A DNA stretch of 64,000 nt, from positions 414,048-478,047 of the forward strand of contig NZ_BNAU01000005.1 of NCBI RefSeq assembly GCF_014653945.1. The letters are read 5' to 3'. Under the pieces are notes generated by a model. That model had not been told where the DNA came from. It worked only from the letters and a program-made list of their open reading frames with translations, and did not search any database. This document shows, piece after piece, positions 41,072 through 48,855 of this stretch. Origin of the DNA: Amycolatopsis deserti (GTDB taxonomy: Bacteria > Actinomycetota > Actinomycetes > Mycobacteriales > Pseudonocardiaceae). Every line of letters starts with the position of its first letter. Within the stretch, counting starts at the first letter, position 1. Both the position numbers and the translations under genes were made by a program.

Positions 41072-42469
41072 TCATCGCGCGGGGCGGATGTTCTGGTTGA
41101 CGTGGAACACGTTCTCCGGGTCGTACTGGGCCTTGATCCGCGCCAGCCGGTCGTAGTTGCCGCGGTAGGACGCCCGCACGCGATCCTGGCCCTCGTCGTC
41201 CATCATGAAGTTGATGTAGGCCCCGCCCGCCGACGTCGGGTGCAGATCGGACCAGTAGTCCTTGGCCCAGCGGGTCATCTCCGCCACATCCGACGGCTCC
41301 GGCGACACCCCGACGATCACCCCGGCCCACCCGCCGTCGCGGTAGCCGAACGCCGTCGACTCGGTCGGCACGCGCGCCGCGGCGCCGTCGATCGGGTACA
41401 GGTGCATCGTGGAGAACGGCGTCGGCAGCGTCTGCCCGTACCGGACGTGCACGTCGATCGCCTCGTCGGTGATCTCGGAGAAGAAGTCGGCCTTCCAGTA
41501 CCACCGCAGCCCGGCCGGGTAGAGCGCGTCGAACGCGGTCTGCAGGACGTTGTGCGGCATCGCCTGCAAGCCGATCACCAGTGGCGAACCGTAGGTCTTC
41601 ACCGGCTCCAGCACCTCGTCCGCGCGGTCGTGCGGCCCGGTGTAGCACCACACGATGCCGCACGCCTTGCGTCCCCAGAGCTGTTCGGGGAACGGCGGCG
41701 CCGGCGGGATCGTCAGCAGCCCGAACCAGCCGGACAGCTCCTCCGGCAGCGACGGCAGCAGCTCCCGGTACCAGCGCATCACGTCGGGCGTGTCGGCCAG
41801 GTCGTAGAGGACCGGCCCGCCGATGATGACGCCGTGCTCGCCGATGTCGTGCGCCCGGAACGTGAACGACGTGACCACGCCGAAGTTGCCGCCACCGCCG
41901 CGCAGCGCCCAGAACAGGTCCGGGTGCGACGTCTCGTTCACGGTCACGAGCGTGCCGTCGGCCAGCACGACGTCGGCCGAGAGCAGGTTGTCGACGGTGA
42001 GCCCGAACTTGCGGGCCAGGTAGCCGACCCCGCCGCCGAGCGTGAGCCCCGCGACGCCGGTCGAGCCGAGGAACCCGCACGGCACGGCCATGCCGAACGG
42101 GACGGTGGCGTGGTCGACGTCGGCCCACGTGCACCCCGCGTCGACGCGGACGGTGTGGTGCTCGGGGTCGACGGTGGTGCTGTGCAGCAACGCGAAATCG
42201 ATCACCAGGGCGTCGTCGGCGACGCCGAGGCCGCCCGCGTTGTGGCCGCCGCCGCGGACGGCGATGGTGATGTCGTGCGCCCGCGCGAACTTCACGCACG
42301 CGACGACGTCGGCGGTGTCGCGCACCCGGACGATCGCGGCGGGCCGCCGGTCGATCATCCCGTTGTAGACGGCGCGGGCCGCGTCGTAGTTGGGGTCCTG
42401 CGGCCGCACGAGGTCTCCGCGCAGGACGGCGGCGAGTTCCTCGAAGGGGGCCGTGGCGATGGTGGTCAT
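41072..42469 (-). CDS. FAD-binding oxidoreductase (BBE/berberine-bridge-like)
   Basis: A 465-residue PCMH-type FAD oxidase. H76 in VRGGGHNAGG is the probable 8-alpha-histidyl FAD attachment site. The second loop reads PCGFLGSTGVAGLTLGGG (130-147). C131 is not in the position of the usual 6-S-cysteinyl link, so single covalent attachment is likely. The C-terminal BBE segment is YRGNYDRLARIKAQYDPENV. Such enzymes oxidise sugars, alkaloids or polyketides using O2. ATG at 42469 follows an AGGAGGATTC ribosome site. Substrate unknown. Confidence 0.92.
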   Translation of the reverse strand: MTTIATAPFEELAAVLRGDLVRPQDPNYDAARAVYNGMIDRRPAAIVRVRDTADVVACVKFARAHDITIAVRGGGHNAGGLGVADDALVIDFALLHSTTVDPEHHTVRVDAGCTWADVDHATVPFGMAVPCGFLGSTGVAGLTLGGGVGYLARKFGLTVDNLLSADVVLADGTLVTVNETSHPDLFWALRGGGGNFGVVTSFTFRAHDIGEHGVIIGGPVLYDLADTPDVMRWYRELLPSLPEELSGWFGLLTIPPAPPFPEQLWGRKACGIVWCYTGPHDRADEVLEPVKTYGSPLVIGLQAMPHNVLQTAFDALYPAGLRWYWKADFFSEITDEAIDVHVRYGQTLPTPFSTMHLYPIDGAAARVPTESTAFGYRDGGWAGVIVGVSPEPSDVAEMTRWAKDYWSDLHPTSAGGAYINFMMDDEGQDRVRASYRGNYDRLARIKAQYDPENVFHVNQNIRPAR

Positions 42470-42538
42470 GAATCCTCCTCGGGTGGGTCGCCACGACGCT
42501 AGGGACCGGGCGTTCGCGCAGCGTTCGCCCGCGTGGGC

Positions 42539-45514
42539 TCACGCCCGAACGCCGAGGTCGTGCTCGCACCGCCGCACCAGCGCGACGCTGCCCTGCGCCT
42601 GGGCGAGCCGCACCGCGGAACGCAGCCGGGAGATCGCCGTGTCCTCCGCGTCGAGGGCGGCGCGCTTGCGCATCACCTCGGGCAGCCACCACACGTCGTC
42701 GCGGGCCTGCCCGGCGACGATCGCCGCGTCCAGGGTCGCGCGGGCGGCGTCCGGCCCGGACAGGTCGGCCAGCAGCGTGAGCCAGTACGGCATCCGCGCG
42801 AACGAACCCTCCGCGCGCAGGTTGTCGATGCCCCGGCGGGCGGTCTCGTACCGCCCGGTCCGCCAGCCGCCCAGCACCAGGCCCCATTCCCGGTAGTAGG
42901 CGAACCCGTAGCGGTCGCACAGCTCGCCCAGCTCGCGCACGGTGTCGCCGAGCCGGTCCCGGTCGTCGCAGATCTGGTAGGTGATCCCGGCGTAGGCCAG
43001 CGCGACGGCCAGGCTGTACGGGTGCTCGATGGACCGGGCGAGGTCGACGGCGTCCCGGGAGGCGGCCAGCGCCTCCCCGGTGTGGCCGAGCAGCCAGTGC
43101 GCGTGCGCGGCCCACGCGGTCGCGTGCACATCCGGGCGGGTGCCCACGGACAGCGACGGGACCTGCCCGGTCAGTTTCGCCGCGAGGTCGAAGTGCCGGA
43201 TCGCCTCGGCCGGACGGCCCATGGTGTTCGCGGCCCCGCCGAACACGAAGTGCGCCTGCGCCCGCAGCTCCGAATCCGGGTCCACGAGGTCTAGCACGGT
43301 GGTGGCGACCTGGTAGGCGTCCGCAGTGCGGCCCTGCACGTAGCGTGAGGCCGAGAGCGCGACGAGTGCGGTGAGGAGCGAGTCCCGCCGGCCCAGCCGC
43401 TTCGCCAGGTCGATCGTGCGTTCCAGCGTCTCCTGCACCCGCGGCGAGGCGTAGCCGTGGCGCGCGTTCAGTGGCGCCGCCATCGTCTCCAGGATCGCCA
43501 GTTCCTGGCGGGCGGACTCGGCGCTGTCCGGTTGCGCGCGCACGATGTCCAGGGCCTGCTGGTGCAGCCGGATCGCCTCGGCGTGCGCGAAGGTGCCGGA
43601 CGCCAGCGCCGCGGCGCGCCGGTAGAAGGCGACCGCGCGGTCCGGCCGGCCGCCCCGCGCGTACTGCTCGGCGAGGCGGCCGGACACCGGGTCGGTGTCG
43701 CCGGCGTGCAGCAGTTCCAGCGCCTGCGCGATGCGCCGGTGCAGCAGCCAGCGGTTGGGCGGGCTGACCAGGCGGTAGGCGGTGTCGCGGAGCAGGTCGT
43801 GGCTGAAGTCGTAGCCGCCGCCGTTCTCGTGGATGATGCGGCGCCGCCACAGCTCGTCGACGGCCTGCACGACGGTGTCCGGTTCCAGGTCGCTGGCCTC
43901 GGTGAGCAGCGCGAGCGTGAAGTCGCGGCCGACCGCGGCGGCGAGGCCGGCGATCTTGCGCGCGGCGGGACCGGCCTGCTCGACGCGGTTGCGCAGCACG
44001 TCGGTGAGGTCGCTGCCGGGCAGCGCCTTGCCGCGGACGGCTTCGACGACGTAGAGCGGGAACCCGCCGGTGGTGGCCTGCAACAGCGCGCGGTCGGCGG
44101 GGGCGAGCGGCTGCCCGGAGATCAGTTCGGCCAGCCGGGCGGAGTCGCTGGTCTCGAGCGGGTTCAGGCTCAGCTCGGTGAGCAGGCCGGTGGCGCGCAT
44201 GCGGGTGGTCCACCCGCCCAGGTCCGGCCAGTCGCCGTCGGTGCGCAGGGTCGCGGCGACGAGCACCGGCGCGTCCGGGGTGAGGCCGAGGCAGAACGTG
44301 AGGAACGCCAGGGTTTCCTGGTCGCACCACTGCAGGTTGTCCAGCACCAGCAGCGTCGGGCGGCCGGTGCCGGTGAGCGCCCGCGCGAGCCCTTCGAAGA
44401 AGCGGTGCCGCTGCCAGGCGTCGACCATCGCGCGGGGCCCGGTGTCCGGCTCGCTCCGCGACCGGCCGGCGGGCACGAGCCGGTCCACCTCGGCGCGCCA
44501 CACCGGTTCCAGGTTCCCGGTCGCGGCCCGCACCGCGGGGGTGCGCAACCAGTCCGCGACCGGCGCCAGCGGCAGCCGTCCGGGCGTGCCGAAGCACTGC
44601 GATGCCGCGACGACCGCGCCGTGCGCGCGTGCCGCGGAAGCGAGTTCGGCGACCAGGCGGCTCTTGCCGACCCCGGCGCCGCCGCTCACCAGCACCAGCC
44701 CGGGGCGCCCGCCCGCCGCGGTCTGCCAGACCCGCGACAGGACGGCCATCTCCCGGGCGCGCCCGACCAGGCCCGTGGTGCCGGGGCGTGAGCCCGCGAC
44801 GGGGCGGTCGAGCAGGCGCCGCAGCGCGCGGCGGGTCGTCTCGTCCGGGACGACGCCCAGTTCGCGTTCCAGGACGGACGCGCAGTGGTGGTAGGTGCTG
44901 ACGGCGCTGGCCCGGTCACCCATCGCCGCCTGCAGGTCCATCAACGTGCGGTAGCCGTGTTCTTCCAGCGGCCGCAACTGGATGCGGCGGCGGGCGGCTT
45001 CGGCGGCGCCGGGCAGGTCGCCGCGGCTCTTCCTGGCCTCGCACAGCAGATCGCAGAGCCGCACGCAAGAGGATTCGAGTTCGGCGCGCGGCTGGATGAC
45101 CCACTCGTCGTTGATTCCGGGCAGGAATTCACCGTGGTAGAGCGCGATCGCGGCCGGGGCGTGCGCGAGGACCGCGTCGCCGCCCCGGGCCGCGTCGCAG
45201 GCGAGCTGGAAGTCGCGCACGTCGACGCGCACTTGCGGGGTGTCCCGCCAGCACAGGTCCTTCCCGGTCACCACCAGGCAGTCCGCGCCGAGGGTGTGGC
45301 GCAGGTGGTGCAGTTCGCGGCGGAGGTTCGTCAGGGCCTGCGGTTCGGCGGAGTCGGGCCAGAACAGCTCGGCGATGCGCTGCCGCGGCTGGGGCACGCC
45401 CGCGTGCACGACGAGGAACGCCACGAGCGCGACGGTCCGCGGCGAACGGGTCACCACCGAGCCGTCCGCTTCGTCGAGGATCGCCTGCTCTCCCAGCAGG
45501 GAGACCCGCAGCAT
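42539..45514 (-). CDS. BTAD/SARP-like regulator with AAA ATPase and TPR domains
   Basis: A 991-residue regulator. Residues 1-95 form an OmpR-like winged helix and 100-245 a bacterial transcriptional-activation domain (FQLACDAARGGD, LEEHGYRTLMDLQAAMGDR). The ATPase follows (P-loop GGAGVGKS at 278-285, Walker B LLVLDNLQWCD near 388), then TPR-like repeats to the end. Unlike the other two large regulators here it has no C-terminal LuxR domain. It is the large SARP architecture found at secondary-metabolite loci, but no biosynthetic cluster is within view. Only the FAD oxidase and HD hydrolase lie downstream. Confidence 0.9.
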   Translation of the reverse strand: MLRVSLLGEQAILDEADGSVVTRSPRTVALVAFLVVHAGVPQPRQRIAELFWPDSAEPQALTNLRRELHHLRHTLGADCLVVTGKDLCWRDTPQVRVDVRDFQLACDAARGGDAVLAHAPAAIALYHGEFLPGINDEWVIQPRAELESSCVRLCDLLCEARKSRGDLPGAAEAARRRIQLRPLEEHGYRTLMDLQAAMGDRASAVSTYHHCASVLERELGVVPDETTRRALRRLLDRPVAGSRPGTTGLVGRAREMAVLSRVWQTAAGGRPGLVLVSGGAGVGKSRLVAELASAARAHGAVVAASQCFGTPGRLPLAPVADWLRTPAVRAATGNLEPVWRAEVDRLVPAGRSRSEPDTGPRAMVDAWQRHRFFEGLARALTGTGRPTLLVLDNLQWCDQETLAFLTFCLGLTPDAPVLVAATLRTDGDWPDLGGWTTRMRATGLLTELSLNPLETSDSARLAELISGQPLAPADRALLQATTGGFPLYVVEAVRGKALPGSDLTDVLRNRVEQAGPAARKIAGLAAAVGRDFTLALLTEASDLEPDTVVQAVDELWRRRIIHENGGGYDFSHDLLRDTAYRLVSPPNRWLLHRRIAQALELLHAGDTDPVSGRLAEQYARGGRPDRAVAFYRRAAALASGTFAHAEAIRLHQQALDIVRAQPDSAESARQELAILETMAAPLNARHGYASPRVQETLERTIDLAKRLGRRDSLLTALVALSASRYVQGRTADAYQVATTVLDLVDPDSELRAQAHFVFGGAANTMGRPAEAIRHFDLAAKLTGQVPSLSVGTRPDVHATAWAAHAHWLLGHTGEALAASRDAVDLARSIEHPYSLAVALAYAGITYQICDDRDRLGDTVRELGELCDRYGFAYYREWGLVLGGWRTGRYETARRGIDNLRAEGSFARMPYWLTLLADLSGPDAARATLDAAIVAGQARDDVWWLPEVMRKRAALDAEDTAISRLRSAVRLAQAQGSVALVRRCEHDLGVRA

Positions 45515-45559
45515 CCAGCCAGCCTAGACCGCGGCGCGGCTCCCTTCGACGACGAAAAC

Positions 45560-46948
45560 CTAAACCCCTTGCCGGGCCAGTGCTTCGCCGATCACCCGGG
45601 CTCCTTCGGGGAACGCGCCCGGGTTCGGGCCGGAGTAGTTGAGCCTCAGGTACACCCCGGGCGGCTCCGCCGGGAACCATTCGCTGCCCGGGTTCACCAC
45701 CACCCCGGCCGCCTCGCAGTCGCGGGCCAGGCGCGCTGGATCGGTGCCGTCGGGCAGCCCCACCCACAGGTTCAGCCCGCCCTGCGGCACCCCGTCCAGG
45801 CGCGCGGCCGGGACGTGCTCCCGCAGCGCCTCGACCAGCAGGTCGCGCCGCGCGGCCAGCTGACGGCGCAGGTCCCGCAGGTGCGTGCGCCACCCGGGCT
45901 GCGTGACCACGTCGAGCGCGACCGCCTGCAGGAACCCGCTCACGTACATCGACTCGCCCTGCGCGCTGGCCAGGATGCGTTCTCGCGCCGCACCCCGTGC
46001 GACGATCCCGGCTACTCGCACCGCCGGGGACACGCTCTTCGTCAGCGACCGCAGGTACACCACGTGCCCGCGGTCGTCCCGGGCGGCGAGCGGGACCACG
46101 TCCGCCGAGATCCCGAAGTCGTGCGCCCAGTCGTCCTCGATCAGGAACGCGCCGTGCTCGCGGACGACCTCGAGCACCCGGTCGCCCAGCTCCGGCGACC
46201 ACCGCGCGCCGGTCGGGTTGGCGAAGTTCGGTTGCGCGTAGAACGCCCGCGCCCCGGTCCGCCGGAACGCCCGGTCCAGCTCGTCCGGGTCCGGGCCGTG
46301 CGAACCGCTGGGCACCGGCACCACCCGCACCCCGGCCTGCGCGGCGGCCAGGATCGCGCCCCAGTACGTCGGCGACTCCAGCACCAGCGGCGCTCCCGCC
46401 CCGACCAGACCCCGGAACGCCGCGCTGAGCCCGCTCTGACTGCCGGGGAACACGACAACGTCACCCGGCACCGCAGTTCCGAGCTCGGCGGCGAACCACG
46501 CCTGCAGCTCCGGCAACCCCGCGACCGGCGGCCGGCTGACCGCCCAGCCACCCCGGGCGGCGCGGGTGAACGCGGCTCGCACCAGCCGTTCGGGCAGCAG
46601 CTCGCCGTCCGGGTAGCCCGAGTGCAGCGCGATCACGTCGTTGGGCACCGTGCGCAACGCGGTCGACATCCGCGGCAGGCGGTGCGGCGGCGATCCGAGC
46701 GCCGCGGTCTGCCACCCGTAGTCGTTCGCACGCGGCACCCGGACCGCCCGCACGAACGTGCCGACGCCGGGCCGGCTCTCCACCAGCCCGTGCGCCGCGA
46801 GGGTCCGCAACGCCTTCTGCACGGTCACCGGACTCGCCGCGTACTCGGCGACCAGCGCCCGCGTGGACGGCAGCCGCGCACCCGGCTCGGCGGCCGCGAT
46901 CCACTCGCGGAGACCGGCGGCGATGCGGGAGCTGCTATCGTCAGACAT
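45560..46948 (-). CDS. MocR/PdxR-type GntR-aminotransferase regulator
   Basis: A 462-residue fusion of a GntR winged helix (residues 1-70, PSTRALVAEYAASPVTVQKA) and a type-I aminotransferase-like domain that binds PLP at K304 (YLRSLTKSVSPAV). Other PLP contacts are QPNFANPTG and IEDDWAHDF. The short N-terminus lacks the first GntR helix of many homologues. ATG at 46948 shares its bases with the ATG of the divergent EamA exporter (CATG at 46946-46949). It most likely regulates that exporter, perhaps in response to an amino acid-PLP adduct. Confidence 0.9.
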   Translation of the reverse strand: MSDDSSSRIAAGLREWIAAAEPGARLPSTRALVAEYAASPVTVQKALRTLAAHGLVESRPGVGTFVRAVRVPRANDYGWQTAALGSPPHRLPRMSTALRTVPNDVIALHSGYPDGELLPERLVRAAFTRAARGGWAVSRPPVAGLPELQAWFAAELGTAVPGDVVVFPGSQSGLSAAFRGLVGAGAPLVLESPTYWGAILAAAQAGVRVVPVPSGSHGPDPDELDRAFRRTGARAFYAQPNFANPTGARWSPELGDRVLEVVREHGAFLIEDDWAHDFGISADVVPLAARDDRGHVVYLRSLTKSVSPAVRVAGIVARGAARERILASAQGESMYVSGFLQAVALDVVTQPGWRTHLRDLRRQLAARRDLLVEALREHVPAARLDGVPQGGLNLWVGLPDGTDPARLARDCEAAGVVVNPGSEWFPAEPPGVYLRLNYSGPNPGAFPEGARVIGEALARQGV

Positions 46949-47867
46949 GAGGCAGGATAGTAGCGCTACTCTCGCCGACAACCCGGTGCTATCCCCCGCG
47001 CGGGCCGGTCTCGGGTGGGGTCTGCTCGGGGTCACGGCGTTCTCGTTCACCGTCCCGTTCACCCGGGTCGCCGTTGGCACCATGTCGCCGCTGTTCATCG
47101 GCTGCGGCCGGGCGGTCGTCGCCGCCCTGCTCGCCGCCGGGGCGCTCGCCTGCACCCGGCAACGCCTGCCGCGCGGTGTGCAGTGGTTCCGCCTCGCGAT
47201 CGTCGCCGCGGGCGTGGTCGTCGGTTTCCCCGTGCTGACCTCGTTCGCGCTGACCAGCGCCTCGGCCAGTCACAGCGCCGTGGTGATCGCGCTGCTGCCC
47301 GCCGCGACCGCGGTGATCGCCGTGCTGCGCGGACGGGAACGGCCCCCGGCCCGGTTCTGGATCACCGCGGCGGTCGGCGCGGTCGCCGCGGTCGGGTTCG
47401 CGTCGCTGCAGGGCGGTTTCGGCCGCCTGCACTGGTCCGATCTGCTCCTGCTGGCGGCGGTGCTCGCGGCCGGGATCGGCTACGCGGAGGGCGGTCTGCT
47501 GGCCCGCGAACTGGGCGCGTGGCAGACGATCTCGTGGGCGCTGGTCGGGTCGGCGCCGGTGATGATCGCCCTGGCCGGGTTCGCGATGTGGCAGCACCCG
47601 CCGACCGGCACCGCGGTGGACTGGGCCGCGTTCGCCTACCTCGGCGTGGTGAGCATGTTCCTCGGGTTCTTCGCGTGGTACCGGGGGCTCGCGATCGGCC
47701 CGATGGCGCGGGTCAGCCAGATCCAGCTGGTGCAGCCGGTCCTCACCATCTGCTGGGCGGTGCTGTTCCTGCGGGAGGCGATCACCTGGCCCACCGTGCT
47801 CGGCGGGCTCGCGGTGATCGCGTGCGCCGGTCTCGCCGTGCGCACCAGGATGGTCAGCCGAGCGTGA
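46947..47867 (+). CDS. EamA (DMT) family transporter
   Basis: A 306-residue, ten-helix drug/metabolite transporter with two EamA repeats (GLLGVTAFSFTVPFTRVAV and LGVVSMFLGFFAWYRGLA). EamA exporters next to MocR regulators usually export amino acids or related metabolites. ATG at 46947 overlaps the divergent regulator start; GTG at 46986 is a plausible alternative that would place the palindrome at 46959 in the untranslated region. Its end overlaps the convergent DNA ligase gene by 14 bp. Confidence 0.88.
   Translation: MRQDSSATLADNPVLSPARAGLGWGLLGVTAFSFTVPFTRVAVGTMSPLFIGCGRAVVAALLAAGALACTRQRLPRGVQWFRLAIVAAGVVVGFPVLTSFALTSASASHSAVVIALLPAATAVIAVLRGRERPPARFWITAAVGAVAAVGFASLQGGFGRLHWSDLLLLAAVLAAGIGYAEGGLLARELGAWQTISWALVGSAPVMIALAGFAMWQHPPTGTAVDWAAFAYLGVVSMFLGFFAWYRGLAIGPMARVSQIQLVQPVLTICWAVLFLREAITWPTVLGGLAVIACAGLAVRTRMVSRA
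46959..46970. promoter_or_regulatory. Palindrome AGTAGCGCTACT at the MocR/EamA divergent junction
   Basis: A perfect 12-bp palindrome 10 bp to the right of the shared start-codon block. On the minus strand the overlapping TACTAT (46962-46957) is eight bases before the regulator ATG and could be its -10. Thus the site is well placed for MocR autoregulation. On the plus strand it lies inside the first codons of the exporter if translation begins at 46947. Confidence 0.55.
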
Positions 47868-48855
47868 CCTCCTCCGGCCGCCGGTCCGGCCGCAGCCCGC
47901 GCCACGACGGCGCCCGCAGCCGCCCGTCCGAGGTCCACTGCCGGAACTCCACCTCGCCCACCAGTTCCGGCTCCACCCAGTGCGCGTGGCGAGCGTACTC
48001 GCGGGGCACCGGGGTGTCGAACGGGCTGGTGCGGCGCGCGAGCGGCCGCAGCCGGGCCTGCAGATCGTCGAGCATCCGGTCGGTGAAGCCGGTGCCGACG
48101 TGCCCGGCGAAGCGCAGCCCGGTCTCGTCGTGCAACCCGAGCAGCAGCGCGCCGAACGTGCCGGACCGTCGCCCCTCACCGGCGGTCCAGCCCGCGATCA
48201 CCACCTCCTGGGTGCGGGTCAGCGGCGTCTTCACCCAGTCCGGCGACCGCACGCCGGGCTGGTAGGCCGAGCCGAGCCGTTTCGAGACCAGCCCCTCCAG
48301 GCCGACCTCGCGCGCGGCGCGCAACAGCTCCGCACCCTCCACATCGGACGCCAGGAAGTGCCGCCGCACCCGTACCTCCGGCCGGTCGATGCCCAGGCCC
48401 AGCAAGCGGTCCCGGCGTTCCTCGTAGGGCAGGCCGGTGCAGTCCTGGGATCCCTCGCGCAGCAGGTCGAACGCGAAGAACACGACCGGCACCGAGGCCA
48501 GCCGCGCAGGTGTCGGCGCGGACAGGTTCATGCGTTGCTGCAGGCGTCCGAAATCCGGCCGGCCGTCCTCGTCCAGCGCGACCACCTCGCCGTCGATCAG
48601 CAGCGTGCGGGTGCCGCGGCCGAGCACGGCCAGCTCGGGGTAGGTGGCGGTGACGTCGCGCAGCCGCCGCGAGTAGAGCCGGACCTCGCCGCCGGAGACC
48701 GCGGCCTGGCACCGCACCCCGTCGTACTTCCACTCGAACGCCCAGCCCTCGCTGTCCCGCACGGGTCCGGGAACGGCCAGCATCGGGGCGACGGGCTCGG
48801 GCAGCGGCATGTCCCCGATGCTGCGCCGGATCGGGTGCCGCCGCCAGTCGGTCAC
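47854..48855 (-). CDS. ATP-dependent DNA ligase, LigD-ligase-domain type
   Basis: A 333-residue ATP-dependent DNA ligase containing only adenylation and OB domains. Motif I is EWKYDGVR with Lys43 as AMP attachment site; ELAVLGRGTRTLLIDGEVVA includes motif III, and GLVSKRLGSAYQPG and WVKTPLTRTQEV are motifs IV and V. The OB part ends with GEVEFRQWTSDGRLRAPSW. No polymerase or nuclease domain is fused, unlike mycobacterial LigD. With Ku 43 kb away it may serve end-joining. GTG at 48855 overlaps the regulator stop; ATG at 48810 is the alternative start. Confidence 0.9.
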   Translation of the reverse strand: MTDWRRHPIRRSIGDMPLPEPVAPMLAVPGPVRDSEGWAFEWKYDGVRCQAAVSGGEVRLYSRRLRDVTATYPELAVLGRGTRTLLIDGEVVALDEDGRPDFGRLQQRMNLSAPTPARLASVPVVFFAFDLLREGSQDCTGLPYEERRDRLLGLGIDRPEVRVRRHFLASDVEGAELLRAAREVGLEGLVSKRLGSAYQPGVRSPDWVKTPLTRTQEVVIAGWTAGEGRRSGTFGALLLGLHDETGLRFAGHVGTGFTDRMLDDLQARLRPLARRTSPFDTPVPREYARHAHWVEPELVGEVEFRQWTSDGRLRAPSWRGLRPDRRPEEVTLG

